Below, piece after piece: positions 7,457 to 16,370 of a stretch of DNA of 48,910 nucleotides (positions are counted from its first letter, which is position 1; every line of letters begins with the position of its first letter). Source of the stretch: Spirochaetaceae bacterium (GTDB lineage Bacteria; Spirochaetota; Spirochaetia; DSM-27196; SKKC01); contig SKXQ01000010.1 in the NCBI GenBank assembly GCA_007128315.1, positions 1-48,910 on the forward strand, written 5' to 3'. A program made the translations under genes and the position numbers. The notes below the pieces were generated by a model. That model was not told the origin of the DNA. It was given only the letters and a program-made list of their open reading frames with translations, and made no database searches.

Positions 7457-10321
7457 TCATGAGAGTCCGGCTTCGAGCCGGGCGAGCTGATCAAGGAGCT
7501 TGCTGCCTGCGTCGTCTATGTCGGACTGAGATCGGGCTCGAGCTGCCAGTTCAAGTTCATGAGCAGTGTCTCCGATTTCTTCAAGCATGAGCGTCCTGAG
7601 TATCCCCTTTGCAGAGTGAGCCTCCCGCTGGAGAACGTCCACATCGTGGCTTGCAAGAGCATCGCTTATGAATGAGGTCAGTTCCGGGACGCGTTCCCGG
7701 AGCAGCGATATAACCTCTTCGATCGTCTCGGGACTGTGTCCTCGTTTCCTGAGCGTCTCGGTGATCGCCTGTTCCGTCATCGTGCTGTCTCCCCCGGTCT
7801 GACACTGCTCGACTGCCTTAAACAGGGCCTGGTACAGCGACTCCCGCGTAACAGGTTTCGCAATATGATCGTTCATTCCCGCTTCAAGGCTTAGTCTCCG
7901 TTCCTCGTCTGATGCACCGGCGGTAAGCGCAACGATATAGGGCTCCCGCGTTGGTGACATCCTTCGAATCTGACGGGTTGCCTCGTGCCCATCCATTTCG
8001 GGCATCTGTATGTCCATAAGGACGATGTCAGGGGGCGCGTTGCGGCAGGCATCGACCGCTTCCCGCCCGTTTTGTGCCGTTTGCACCTTTGCTTCTGGAA
8101 CGACCGTCTTTATGAGCTCCCGGGCGAGTAGCAGATTTAGCGCGTTGTCCTCCGCGAGCAGTATGTTCACCGACCCGCTGATCGTGCAGGAACGGTCCTC
8201 AGACGGTGTTGTATCTGTCGGATGCCTGGGAGTACCCGGCCGCTTCTGTGCCATGGCACACGGCAGGAAAACAGAGAAGGTACTCCCGACACCTGGTGTA
8301 CTCGCTGCCTGCAGACAACCGCCAAGTCCTTCGGCCAGCCCGCGGGCGATTGCGAGTCCGAGACCTCTACCCCCGTGCACGCGCGTCGTTGATTCGTCAG
8401 CCTGGGTAAAAGAAGCAAAAACCAGTTCGAGGTTGGAATCGGCTATACCGACACCAGTGTCCTCGACGGTGATTCGAAGCATGCTGTCTTCGCTCATGAT
8501 CGACGTTCGAACGTGTACGTGACCCGAGTCGGTAAACTTGATCGCATTTACCAGCAGATTGCCGAGAATCTGCCGGAGGCGATGCGGATCGGTCTCGATA
8601 GTATCGGGCACGTCAGGATCCATATACTGCGCGAGCTCGAGTCCTTTGATTTCGGCGTCGATGCGAACCTGCGCGATCGACTGTCCCATGATCTCGCTTA
8701 TCGAAACAGCCTGTTTTTCAATCTTGAGACGGCCTGCCTCCATGACCGAAAAATCAAGCAGATCGTTGATAATGGAACGCAACGACGATGCGGACACCAG
8801 AACACTCGAAAGATAGGTTTTCTGTACCTCCGAGAGCGGTGTCGTCAACAGAAGATCACTGAAACCGACAACCGCATTCAAGGGAGTGCGAAGCTCGTGA
8901 CTCATACGGGCCAGAAACTCTGTCTTCGCCTTCGTCGCGATCTCGGATGCATCGCGTGCGTCGATAATAGCCTGCTCTCGGTCGGTCCGCTCTATTGCGC
9001 TTGCGAGTGCGTTTGCAACAACGCGGAGAAGTTCGATCTCCCAGTCCGCCCAGACCCGGTAATCACTGACTGAGTCAAAGCCGAGAAAACCCAGAATACC
9101 ACCTTCGCTACTGATCGGAACTTCAAGCAGGCTGCGAATACCCTCGCGCTCGAACTCCTCACGCTCGGTGATCGCCGACTCGGGAAGATCCTCAACCCGA
9201 GGTACGAGCACGTAGTTGTTCTCCAGAATCTGGGACATCCACCACTCGTGAGAGATGACGGGTATCTCCTGAAGCCTCCGCATATGCGAACTGATGCCTT
9301 CCCGACACCACTCGTGGGTGTTGCTCATGGTGTGTTGTCTGGGGTTCAGCTGAAACACATAAGCCCGGTCGACTGCAAGATGTTCTGAGAGTCGCTCGAG
9401 CGCCTGCAGAATCTCGGTTTCTACCGATCCAACCGGGGCCCGAATGAAATCCGTTGAAATGGAGGTTACCAGGTGCTGGAGGCTGTGTTGCTGTTCGAGC
9501 AGCTCCTCGTACTGTTTGCGTTTTGTGATGTCAATGGCAATTCCAACGTGACGTACGACGTCTCCGTGATCGTCCCGAACAGGGTACGAGCGCACATTTA
9601 CCCAGGCGAGCGATCCGTCCCGCTTCCATACGCGGTACTCCATGTCCATGTGATAGCTGCGCCGGTACTCAGCGTCAGCGGCTTCGACGGCAGGCCTGTC
9701 GTCGGGATGGATGCCGTCGAGGAAGGAGGCCGGGTTGCGATGAGCCTCGGCGATTGAGTTGTCGTACCGGGTCTCGTACGAATCGCTGACGTAGAGAAGC
9801 TGGTTAAGATCGTGCGAGCGTACCCAGAATACCGCATCGACGCTGTTGATGATCTCGTGAAAGTTGTGCTCGCTGTCGCGAAGCTGTTCTTCGAGACGGA
9901 ACTGGTCTGTGATGTCCTGAATAACTCCCGCGAGCCGGACGACCTTTCCATCTACCGTGACAGGCTTACCGGAGGTGCGAACAACACGACGTTCTGAGTC
10001 TTTGCGCCTGAGTCTGCAGGTGAGATCATAGGGACGCTGATCCTGTATCGCCGATTCGATCGCCGCTATCAGGCGCGTCTGATCCTCTGCTTCGTAGTAG
10101 GAGAGCGCAGTCTCTTTTTCCCGTACGGAGTCAGCTGCAAGTCCGTAAATCTCGTATACGCCCCGGGTCCACGATACGGAACCCGTAGTGACGTCAAGTG
10201 CCCACGCGCCGATGCGCCCGATGCCTTCAACGTCGTTCCATATCGGTGATCTTTGTTCGATGTATCGGGCCCAGTTTTCAAAACCTTGACCCAGGTCCTC
10301 TTCCGGAGGCGTGTCGAGCAT
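7457..10321 (-). CDS. Hybrid sensor histidine kinase: PAS-PAS-GAF-HisKA-HATPase-REC-HPt
   Basis: A 954-residue, apparently soluble signalling protein. In order: PAS with PAC at about 33-145, a second PAS/PAC at 150-270, GAF at 285-448, HisKA with phospho-acceptor His475 in ARMSHELRTP, HATPase with N587/N592, DTGVGI (621-626) and GGRGLGLAI (650-658), a receiver with phospho-acceptor Asp770 in VLMDIQMPEMDG and Lys822, and an HPt domain with His902 in REAHSAKG. All phosphorelay residues are present, so the protein can carry His-Asp-His transfer to a separate response regulator, which is not encoded nearby. No membrane helix is seen, so sensing is likely cytoplasmic. GGAGG precedes the start. Confidence 0.93.
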   Translation of the reverse strand: MLDTPPEEDLGQGFENWARYIEQRSPIWNDVEGIGRIGAWALDVTTGSVSWTRGVYEIYGLAADSVREKETALSYYEAEDQTRLIAAIESAIQDQRPYDLTCRLRRKDSERRVVRTSGKPVTVDGKVVRLAGVIQDITDQFRLEEQLRDSEHNFHEIINSVDAVFWVRSHDLNQLLYVSDSYETRYDNSIAEAHRNPASFLDGIHPDDRPAVEAADAEYRRSYHMDMEYRVWKRDGSLAWVNVRSYPVRDDHGDVVRHVGIAIDITKRKQYEELLEQQHSLQHLVTSISTDFIRAPVGSVETEILQALERLSEHLAVDRAYVFQLNPRQHTMSNTHEWCREGISSHMRRLQEIPVISHEWWMSQILENNYVLVPRVEDLPESAITEREEFEREGIRSLLEVPISSEGGILGFLGFDSVSDYRVWADWEIELLRVVANALASAIERTDREQAIIDARDASEIATKAKTEFLARMSHELRTPLNAVVGFSDLLLTTPLSEVQKTYLSSVLVSASSLRSIINDLLDFSVMEAGRLKIEKQAVSISEIMGQSIAQVRIDAEIKGLELAQYMDPDVPDTIETDPHRLRQILGNLLVNAIKFTDSGHVHVRTSIMSEDSMLRITVEDTGVGIADSNLELVFASFTQADESTTRVHGGRGLGLAIARGLAEGLGGCLQAASTPGVGSTFSVFLPCAMAQKRPGTPRHPTDTTPSEDRSCTISGSVNILLAEDNALNLLLARELIKTVVPEAKVQTAQNGREAVDACRNAPPDIVLMDIQMPEMDGHEATRQIRRMSPTREPYIVALTAGASDEERRLSLEAGMNDHIAKPVTRESLYQALFKAVEQCQTGGDSTMTEQAITETLRKRGHSPETIEEVISLLRERVPELTSFISDALASHDVDVLQREAHSAKGILRTLMLEEIGDTAHELELAARARSQSDIDDAGSKLLDQLARLEAGLS

Positions 10322-10529
10322 GCGTATCCTCCATTTTTCTATAATATCTATAAAACAAAAATACCATAGAATTCCGTTGTTGCGAAGATCAGGACAGTAC
10401 CGTGCATCGTACTTTATGAGGTGTGCAGGCGGTCATGTGTCAGTGCGAACCCCGAGTGTAGTGTGACAGCCTTATCACGCCAGAATGAAAAAGTACATCA
10501 ATAAAACGCAAACGAATTGCAAAAAAATG

Positions 10530-10557
10530 TTGACAAGTGCCAGTTTGGGTCTATGAT
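10530..10557 (+). promoter_or_regulatory. Strong sigma70-type promoter of the PTS operon
   Basis: A perfect TTGACA (10530-10535), a 16-base spacer and TATGAT (10552-10557) lie 24 bases before the EIIC start. The A-rich stretch just upstream (10501-10527) could bind the DeoR-type regulator of the operon, but I cannot pick out a clear operator. The rest of 10322-10529 shows no gene. Confidence 0.8.
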
Positions 10558-10581
10558 TCACTCAGATTGGAGGAGGATCTG

Positions 10582-11964
10582 ATGGAAACAATTCAGGGGA
10601 TAGTCGATTTTTTTCTGGGGCTGGGAGCCAGTGTGTTTCTGCCTATTGTAATTCTGATTCTTGCGCTTGCATTCGGCGCCAAACCGGGACGGGCGATACG
10701 CGCAGGTCTCATGGTTGGTGTCGGATTCGTCGGAATCGGGATCGTATTAGATGTGCTGTTCGGAAATCTTGGCCCGGCTGCCGAAGCCATGGTCGAGCGC
10801 TTCGGTATCGAACTGAGTATTATTGACGTCGGATGGCCGGCGGCAGCTGCCATTGCGTTCGGTTCCGAGATCGCTGCACTGATCATTCCAGCCGGAATTC
10901 TGTTGAATCTTGTGCTGCTGTTTGCAAAAGTAACCAGAACGATTAACATCGATATCTGGAACTTCTGGCACTTTGCCTTCGTCGGTGCCATCGTACAGGT
11001 CGTGACCGGTTCGATCTGGCTTGGGCTCATCTCGGCCATGCTCTTCGCGGCGTTTATTCTGTTCCTTGCCGACTGGACAGCACCTGCAACGCAGAAACTC
11101 ATGGGCATGCAGGGTATTTCGCTTCCACACGGCTTCTCAACGGCATTCGTCGTGCCCGCGGCGATCGTGAACCGCGTTATTGACTACATCCCCGGCCTGA
11201 ACAGAATCGAAGCCGACCCTGAGGCGGTGCGTAAGCGCTTTGGCGTTGTTGGAGAGCCGGTGCTCCAGGGCTTTATTATTGGTTCGGTCATCGCGCTCCT
11301 TGCCTACGCTGGAGATGGATCGCTTGTCGAATGGATGACACAGGTCCTTCAGGTCGGCGTCGCGCTTGCTGCAGTCATGGTGCTTATGCCTCGTATGGTT
11401 GCACTGCTCATGGAAGGCTTGATTCCGCTGTCTGAAGCCGCACGTGAGTTCCTTCAGAAAAAAGCCGGGAGCCGTGAGTTGTATATCGGACTCGACTCAG
11501 CCATCGCAATCGGTCATCCGACATCAATTGCAACATCGCTTCTGATGGTCCCGATTACCCTTTTGCTTGCGATAATTCTGCCGGGTAACCGGGTGCTTCC
11601 CTTTGGTGATCTCGCCACAATTCCGTTCATGGTCTGTATGATGATCCCCATCGTGAAAGGTAACGTTGTGCGAGCAACGATTACCGCCACGGTCGTCATG
11701 ATTCCTACGCTGTATATCATGAACGCAATGGCTGGTGTTCACACTGAGGTCGCACGACTTTCAGGCTTCAGTTTTCCCGAGGGAGCCACCACGATTACGA
11801 GCATGGTAGACGGTGGTAACTGGCTCGCTGCCATGTTCACCTGGGCAGCAGGCAATTTCTGGCTTGGACACGGTCTGATCCTTGTTGCACTGGTGGTGCT
11901 GTGGGTTCTGTTCAAAAAGAACACGGCTGCCTGGCACAAGCTCGGTGGGTACACCGAAGATTAG
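10582..11964 (+). CDS. PTS transporter subunit EIIC, galactitol family
   Basis: A 460-residue integral membrane transporter of the EIIC-GAT (galactitol) family, with about ten hydrophobic segments and family segments such as FGSEIAALIIPAGILLNL, DIWNFWHFAFVGAIV, ISLPHGFSTAFVVPAAIVNRVIDYIPGLNRI and IGLDSAIAIGHPTSIATSLLMVPITLLLAIILPGN. It would carry the sugar or polyol across the inner membrane while EIIB phosphorylates it. AGGAGG at 10571-10576 sets the start at 10582 rather than an upstream in-frame start that would overlap the promoter. First gene of an eight-gene operon; the substrate cannot be read from sequence. Confidence 0.9.
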   Translation: METIQGIVDFFLGLGASVFLPIVILILALAFGAKPGRAIRAGLMVGVGFVGIGIVLDVLFGNLGPAAEAMVERFGIELSIIDVGWPAAAAIAFGSEIAALIIPAGILLNLVLLFAKVTRTINIDIWNFWHFAFVGAIVQVVTGSIWLGLISAMLFAAFILFLADWTAPATQKLMGMQGISLPHGFSTAFVVPAAIVNRVIDYIPGLNRIEADPEAVRKRFGVVGEPVLQGFIIGSVIALLAYAGDGSLVEWMTQVLQVGVALAAVMVLMPRMVALLMEGLIPLSEAAREFLQKKAGSRELYIGLDSAIAIGHPTSIATSLLMVPITLLLAIILPGNRVLPFGDLATIPFMVCMMIPIVKGNVVRATITATVVMIPTLYIMNAMAGVHTEVARLSGFSFPEGATTITSMVDGGNWLAAMFTWAAGNFWLGHGLILVALVVLWVLFKKNTAAWHKLGGYTED

Positions 11965-12000
11965 TTCCAGCGGCCACTCCGGCTTGTATGTACTCGGATC

Positions 12001-12032
12001 CCGGCGATCGGGAAAGCTTCCCTGATCGCCGG
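12001..12032 (+). promoter_or_regulatory. Intercistronic stem-loop between EIIC and EIIA
   Basis: CCGGCGATC plus GGGAA (12001-12014) pair with TTCCC plus GATCGCCGG (12018-12032) with one bulged T: 14 bp in all and a 3-nt loop. No T-run follows, so it more likely protects or attenuates the mRNA than terminates it. Confidence 0.7.
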
Positions 12033-12066
12033 TGCGTCCATCTCGACAGCAAAGAGGACTCACATC

Positions 12067-12564
12067 ATGACCGACCGGAATCTTCAGTTCGGGGACTTAG
12101 TTAACGAGGACCTTGTTCTCGATCATCTTGTCGCTCGGGATAGAAGCGATGCCCTTCAGAAAATGGCGGCTATGCTTGTGGAAAAAGGATACTGCAGGGA
12201 AACGTTTCCGGATGCCATACTCGACCGTGAGCGCATACACCCGTCCGGTCTCCCGATGTCGGGGCACAAGATCGCGATTCCGCATGCCGATGCTGAACAT
12301 GTCACCTCCTCGACGATTCTGTTTGCCCGACTCAAGGAGCCGGTCGAGTGGCGTTCAATGGGCAGTATTGACGATCGTCTCAGTGTTCGCCTTGTTTCCA
12401 TGTTCGCCTTAAAAGAAAAAACGCTCATTGGTGACATGCTCGAGACACTTATAACAGTGTATCAGCACGATGAAATCCTTGACGCGCTTATCGAGGCGGA
12501 AAACGCGCTGGCGATGTTTACGATTCTGAAGCGGGCAGTACAGGACCACGGGGTGCGGAGGTGA
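12067..12564 (+). CDS. PTS EIIA, fructose/mannitol/galactitol (type 2) family
   Basis: A 165-residue cytosolic EIIA protein. The phospho-acceptor is His73 in KIAIPHADAEHV, within the usual LPMSGHKIAIPHA context. It takes phosphate from HPr and passes it to EIIB Cys11. It lies 102 bp after EIIC, behind a strong stem-loop, and its stop codon overlaps the GTG start of the EI gene (GTGA). Length matches stand-alone EIIA proteins; the GatA or PtsN-like alternatives share the fold, but the operon favours a transport role. Confidence 0.9.
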   Translation: MTDRNLQFGDLVNEDLVLDHLVARDRSDALQKMAAMLVEKGYCRETFPDAILDRERIHPSGLPMSGHKIAIPHADAEHVTSSTILFARLKEPVEWRSMGSIDDRLSVRLVSMFALKEKTLIGDMLETLITVYQHDEILDALIEAENALAMFTILKRAVQDHGVRR

Positions 12565-14294
12565 TTGTCCATCGTGGTGCTACAGCCTCACCGGGTTTTG
12601 CCTCGGGAACGGCAGCTCGGTATGAACAGCCTGATCTGCAGTTCACCCCGACGGAAGCCGTTACCGTCGAGACCGAAGTACAGAGACTCAAGAACGCCGC
12701 GTCATCGGCGGTGAATGAGCTGACTGCGCTTCAGGAGTCCGTGAGAGGACGACTCGGCGATGACTTCGCTCACATTTTTCGAAGTCAGCAGACCATTGCT
12801 GAAGATGATGCGATTCTGGCGGAGGTTGTTGAGGTCATAACCGAGACTGTCGTTTCCGCCGAGACGGCTCTCACGCGGGTTTTCGATGCATATACGTCGA
12901 TGTTCAATGATCTCGCCGACGACGACTATAATAAAAGCCGCGGAGCCGACATACACGACGTGTACAGGCGCATACTCCGCTGCCTGCTTGGTGTTCCGGA
13001 GATTTCCCTTTCGAGCATGGAGCCTGGGAGTATTGTGATTGCTGAAGATCTGCTGCCGAGTGACACGGCTACGTTGGATACCGAGCACGTCATGGCGCTG
13101 GTCACCGAACGCGGTGGACCGACGTCCCATGTTGCCATTCTTTCCAGAAATCTCGGTATCCCCGCGGCAGTGGCAGTGCAGGGGGTTCTCGATGGTATTC
13201 AGAATGGCGATGCCGTTGTGCTCGATGCAACCGATCCCGGTCACGCGTTCCTTGTGGTTAATCCGGATGTTGCGAAACGTTCTGAGTTACTGCAGCGTGC
13301 CGAAACCTACCGGCTTCGGCAGGAACGCAGCGCAGCTTATATCGGACGTCAACCGGTCACCAGCGACGGTCATGCAATCGAATTTTCGGTCAATATAGGC
13401 TCCACAGCCGAGCTCGGGCCAGCGCGGGAAGCCGGAGCGCGAAGCGTAGGCCTGTACCGCAGCGAGTTTCTGTTCCTGAACTCGTCCCGTCTTCCTGATG
13501 AGCAGGAGCAGTTTGAGGCGTACCGGGCAGCCGTTGAGCGTTTCTCCGATGGGTACGTGGTCGTCCGGACGCTGGATATCGGTGGCGACAAACAGGTTGC
13601 CGGTCTTCCGCTTCCCGCAGAAGACAATCCCTTTCTCGGTAATCGGGGGTTGAGGCTGTGTCTCTCGCTTCCCGAACTGTTTCGAACCCAGGTGAGGGCT
13701 GTGCTGCGAGCGAGCGCGTTCGGCGATCTGCGCCTGATGTTTCCCATGGTGGCCGGCCTGAACGAGCTCGAAGAAGCGATGCAGATCATCGCTGAGGAGA
13801 GGAAGGGCCTTGACGCTCTCGGAACCGTGTACAACCCGACGATGCAGGTCGGTGTTATGATCGAAGTGCCGTCAGCAGTTCTGCTTGCCGATGAACTCGC
13901 AAAACGGGTTGACTTCTTCAGCATCGGGACGAATGATCTGACGCAGTATCTCCTGGCAGCCGATCGCCTGAACGAACGCGTCGCGAGGTATTACCGGAAG
14001 TTTGATCCAGCGATTTTCCGCGCGGTGCTGCAGGTTGTTCAGGCAGCGCACAGACATGAGTGCTGGGTGGGGATATGCGGTGAACTCGGTGGTGATCCAC
14101 GCGCGGTACCTGCGCTCATGGGCCTCGGAGTCGACGAACTGAGCATGAGTAAAGGTGCCCTTGCAGAGGCGACGTATGCAATCTGCACGAGCGACTATGG
14201 TGCGGTACTGCGTCTGGCCGATCGGGTTATACGTGCTGAGACAGACGCCGAGATTGAAGGTTTCCTGACAGACTATTATCAGGGGAAGGAGTAG
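12561..14294 (+). CDS. ptsI: PTS enzyme I (phosphoenolpyruvate-protein phosphotransferase)
   Basis: A 577-residue EI of full length. The N-terminal phosphohistidine domain carries His190 in ERGGPTSHVAILSRNLGIPA; the C-terminal PEP-utilising barrel has VGLYRSEFLF (Arg300), VVRTLDIGGDK (Arg336), IGTNDLTQY and the catalytic Cys506 in WVGICGELGGD. It moves phosphate from PEP to HPr. The start is GTG, inside the EIIA stop codon. Unusually for a general PTS component, it sits in the middle of a sugar-specific operon, between EIIA and EIIB, so it may serve only this system. Confidence 0.95.
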   Translation: MIVHRGATASPGFASGTAARYEQPDLQFTPTEAVTVETEVQRLKNAASSAVNELTALQESVRGRLGDDFAHIFRSQQTIAEDDAILAEVVEVITETVVSAETALTRVFDAYTSMFNDLADDDYNKSRGADIHDVYRRILRCLLGVPEISLSSMEPGSIVIAEDLLPSDTATLDTEHVMALVTERGGPTSHVAILSRNLGIPAAVAVQGVLDGIQNGDAVVLDATDPGHAFLVVNPDVAKRSELLQRAETYRLRQERSAAYIGRQPVTSDGHAIEFSVNIGSTAELGPAREAGARSVGLYRSEFLFLNSSRLPDEQEQFEAYRAAVERFSDGYVVVRTLDIGGDKQVAGLPLPAEDNPFLGNRGLRLCLSLPELFRTQVRAVLRASAFGDLRLMFPMVAGLNELEEAMQIIAEERKGLDALGTVYNPTMQVGVMIEVPSAVLLADELAKRVDFFSIGTNDLTQYLLAADRLNERVARYYRKFDPAIFRAVLQVVQAAHRHECWVGICGELGGDPRAVPALMGLGVDELSMSKGALAEATYAICTSDYGAVLRLADRVIRAETDAEIEGFLTDYYQGKE

Positions 14295-14299
14295 AACTG

Positions 14300-14590
14300 A
14301 TGGCGGTAAAGAAGAAGATACTGGTCGCCTGTGGCACCGCGATTGCTACGTCGACAGTTGTAGCACGGAAGATCGAAGAAGAGCTGGAGAAGCGGGGCAT
14401 TTCAGTCCAGCTGACCCAATGCAAGGCATCCGAAGTTCCATCAAAGGCGGAAGGCCATGACCTGATCGTTACAACAACGTTCGTGTCCGGCGCCGGAGAC
14501 ATTCCTGTCATTCAGACCGTGTCGTTTCTGACCGGAGTAGGGATTGAGGCTGATATCGAGAAGATTCTGTCCTATATTGGAGGCTCCTGA
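14300..14590 (+). CDS. PTS EIIB, galactitol family
   Basis: A 96-residue cytosolic EIIB. The phospho-cysteine is Cys11 in the loop ILVACGTAIATSTVV, typical of the galactitol/lactose-fold EIIB group, and GHDLIVTTTF matches its central strand. It accepts phosphate from EIIA and hands it to the substrate at EIIC. It follows EI after five bases and precedes the Mth938-like gene by three. Confidence 0.92.
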   Translation: MAVKKKILVACGTAIATSTVVARKIEEELEKRGISVQLTQCKASEVPSKAEGHDLIVTTTFVSGAGDIPVIQTVSFLTGVGIEADIEKILSYIGGS

Positions 14591-14593
14591 GAC

Positions 14594-14938
14594 ATGCCCC
14601 GGATCGAAGATATAGAGTTCGCCAGGCTCGTTTCGGACGGTAAGGTATACCGCGCTCCCTGTCTTGTATATCGAACAACGGTGGATGGTCGATGGTGGCG
14701 CAAGGACGGCGGGAGGTTTCTTCCAGAGGACTTCGCCGCGGTTATCGACGCGAAACCTGAGTACATTATTCTCGGACAAGGAATCATGAACAGAGTCGAG
14801 GTGACGGACGAGACGATCACACACCTGCAGTCGTGTGGTGCGTTCGTTGAAGTGCTCGACAGCAAGGAAGCGGTGGGACGATACAATGAGCTGTTCGCAG
14901 CCGGAAAGGACGTAGTCGGAGCGTTTCATCTGATGTGA
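14594..14938 (+). CDS. Mth938/AAMDC-like (DUF498) protein
   Basis: A 114-residue soluble protein. The second half has the family features: KPEYIILGQGI, then a strand-helix ending in CGAFVEVLDSKEAVGRYNELFAAGKDVVGAFHLM, which matches the Mth938 fold. The family has structures but no firm biochemical role; a human member is linked to adipocyte differentiation. Its place three bases after EIIB and before the regulator, within a PTS operon, suggests a part in handling the imported sugar phosphate or in control of the system, but nothing in the sequence shows which. There are no obvious catalytic residues. Confidence 0.75.
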   Translation: MPRIEDIEFARLVSDGKVYRAPCLVYRTTVDGRWWRKDGGRFLPEDFAAVIDAKPEYIILGQGIMNRVEVTDETITHLQSCGAFVEVLDSKEAVGRYNELFAAGKDVVGAFHLM

Positions 14939-14959
14939 CAGGTCCAGGCGGAAACTGAA

Positions 14960-15730
14960 ATGGCAAAACGTCGGCAACGGCTTCATCAACTTCTCAATCG
15001 CATACGTGTACAGCAGCAGACAACGATCGACGAACTCGCGAGGTTTTTTCATGTCTCTACGGCAACGATACGGAGAGACATAAAGGCTCTCGAGGCAGAA
15101 GAGGCGATTGTACAGACTGTAGGTGGCGGTGTCATGTATCAGATGGAAGCAACCGGAGCACTCGATCGGCGACAATCGACGCTGTCTGTCGAGGAGAAGA
15201 TACGGATCGCCGAGTTCTGTACCGAGCTGGTACACGATCATGACGATATCCTGATCGGCCCCGGAACTACGACATTTCTGATCGGTAAGATTCTGAGCGG
15301 CGTAACGAACCTGAACTTTCGTGTGATCACGAACTCGCTCGAACTGGCCTCGGAAATGAGCTTGGCCTCGAATATCCGCACTTTACTGCTCGGAGGCGAG
15401 GTGTGGAACAAGTACACCGTACCACCCGATGCCGGGTACGACTACTTCGCGCGATGTCATCGTGATCACACACTTGTTTTTTCTGGCGATGGCTTCGATG
15501 TATCATTCGGGGTGTCCATTTTTGAAACGAGAATGGTATCAATTCTCAGGGACATGCTGAATGTCTCAAGCCGTATCATTCTTGCGCTCGATTCGTCGAA
15601 GGTCGGCAAGGCCCGGTTTAATATGGTGGCGACCCTCGATGACATTGATATGCTGGTAACCGACAGCGGTGTCCCGGCTGACTTTGTCCGTCAGGTCAGA
15701 GCCAGAGGTGTTGAGGTGAAAATTGTATGA
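14960..15730 (+). CDS. DeoR/GlpR-family transcriptional regulator
   Basis: A 256-residue repressor. The N-terminal helix-turn-helix spans about 22-60 (TTIDELARFFHVSTATIRRDIKALEAEEAI followed by the wing VGGGVMY). The C-terminal DeoRC sugar-phosphate sensor domain contains IGPGTTTFLIGKIL and ALDSSKVGKARF. Such regulators usually repress their own sugar operon until the cognate sugar phosphate binds, which fits its place inside the PTS gene set. It is coupled by ATGA to the next gene. Confidence 0.9.
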   Translation: MAKRRQRLHQLLNRIRVQQQTTIDELARFFHVSTATIRRDIKALEAEEAIVQTVGGGVMYQMEATGALDRRQSTLSVEEKIRIAEFCTELVHDHDDILIGPGTTTFLIGKILSGVTNLNFRVITNSLELASEMSLASNIRTLLLGGEVWNKYTVPPDAGYDYFARCHRDHTLVFSGDGFDVSFGVSIFETRMVSILRDMLNVSSRIILALDSSKVGKARFNMVATLDDIDMLVTDSGVPADFVRQVRARGVEVKIV

Positions 15731-16089
15731 TCGAGCTATATTTTTCTTTCCTCGGAGAGCATGCAATGCTGGTTGTTGAGTTTTACCGGCGACACGCGCT
15801 GGTTCTCAACGGTATTGTGGTACTCTTTGGCGTCTGCCTGACGGTGGCACATCGAAATACGCTCCGGGTCGAGGCTTTCCTTCGGAAGCACTCTGACGAG
15901 AACGATATGCGAGCCATCGTAGCTCAACTGCAGGAGCGCCCCCTGACATCGGGTGAACTGACCGCGATCAGAAGCTCTCTCAGATTTCCGGTGATTTCGT
16001 CGACATGGCACGTGTTTTTCTACACAATAACACAGGACAACATAGTTAAAGTGTTGCGCCGAAAATACGGAGGATACGGACGATCATGA
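15727..16089 (+). CDS. Single-helix membrane protein of the PTS operon, unknown function
   Basis: A 120-residue protein I do not recognise. One hydrophobic segment at about 21-40 (HALVLNGIVVLFGVCLTVA) is followed by a basic, soluble tail of about 75 residues predicted to face the cytoplasm, with KVLRRKYGGYGRS at the end. It overlaps the regulator's stop by ATGA and the HPr start by four bases, so it is translated as part of the operon. It may be a PTS accessory or regulatory anchor; this is inference from position only. Confidence 0.6.
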   Translation: MIELYFSFLGEHAMLVVEFYRRHALVLNGIVVLFGVCLTVAHRNTLRVEAFLRKHSDENDMRAIVAQLQERPLTSGELTAIRSSLRFPVISSTWHVFFYTITQDNIVKVLRRKYGGYGRS

Positions 16090-16370
16090 AGACTATAGAA
16101 CTAGCGGTAAAAAACGAGACCGGCCTGCACAGCAGACCGGCCGACCTGTTTGTGAGGACCGCAAAACTGTATCAGAGTAATGTGACCGTTCATAAAGGCG
16201 AAAAATCCGCCGACGCAAAAAACATCATCAAGGTGATACTGCTGAACGTATCACAGGGAACCCGTATCAGCATCCGTGCCGACGGACCCGACGAGAATGA
16301 GGTTCTTGACGACCTGAAGGCACTCGTGGAATCCGATTTCAGGACTATCAACGAGAAAGTCCGCATCTGA
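16086..16370 (+). CDS. ptsH: PTS phosphocarrier HPr, lacking the Ser46 site
   Basis: A 94-residue HPr. The active-site His15 lies in TGLHSRPADLF. The regulatory site that would be Ser46 in the Bacillus protein is Asn46 here (GEKSADAKNIIKVILL), so HPr kinase cannot phosphorylate it there. It passes phosphate from the operon's EI to EIIA. It is the last gene of the PTS operon, and overlaps the preceding membrane protein gene by four bases. A weak 5-bp hairpin with a TTC loop at 16395-16407 is the only terminator-like feature after it. Confidence 0.93.
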   Translation: MKTIELAVKNETGLHSRPADLFVRTAKLYQSNVTVHKGEKSADAKNIIKVILLNVSQGTRISIRADGPDENEVLDDLKALVESDFRTINEKVRI

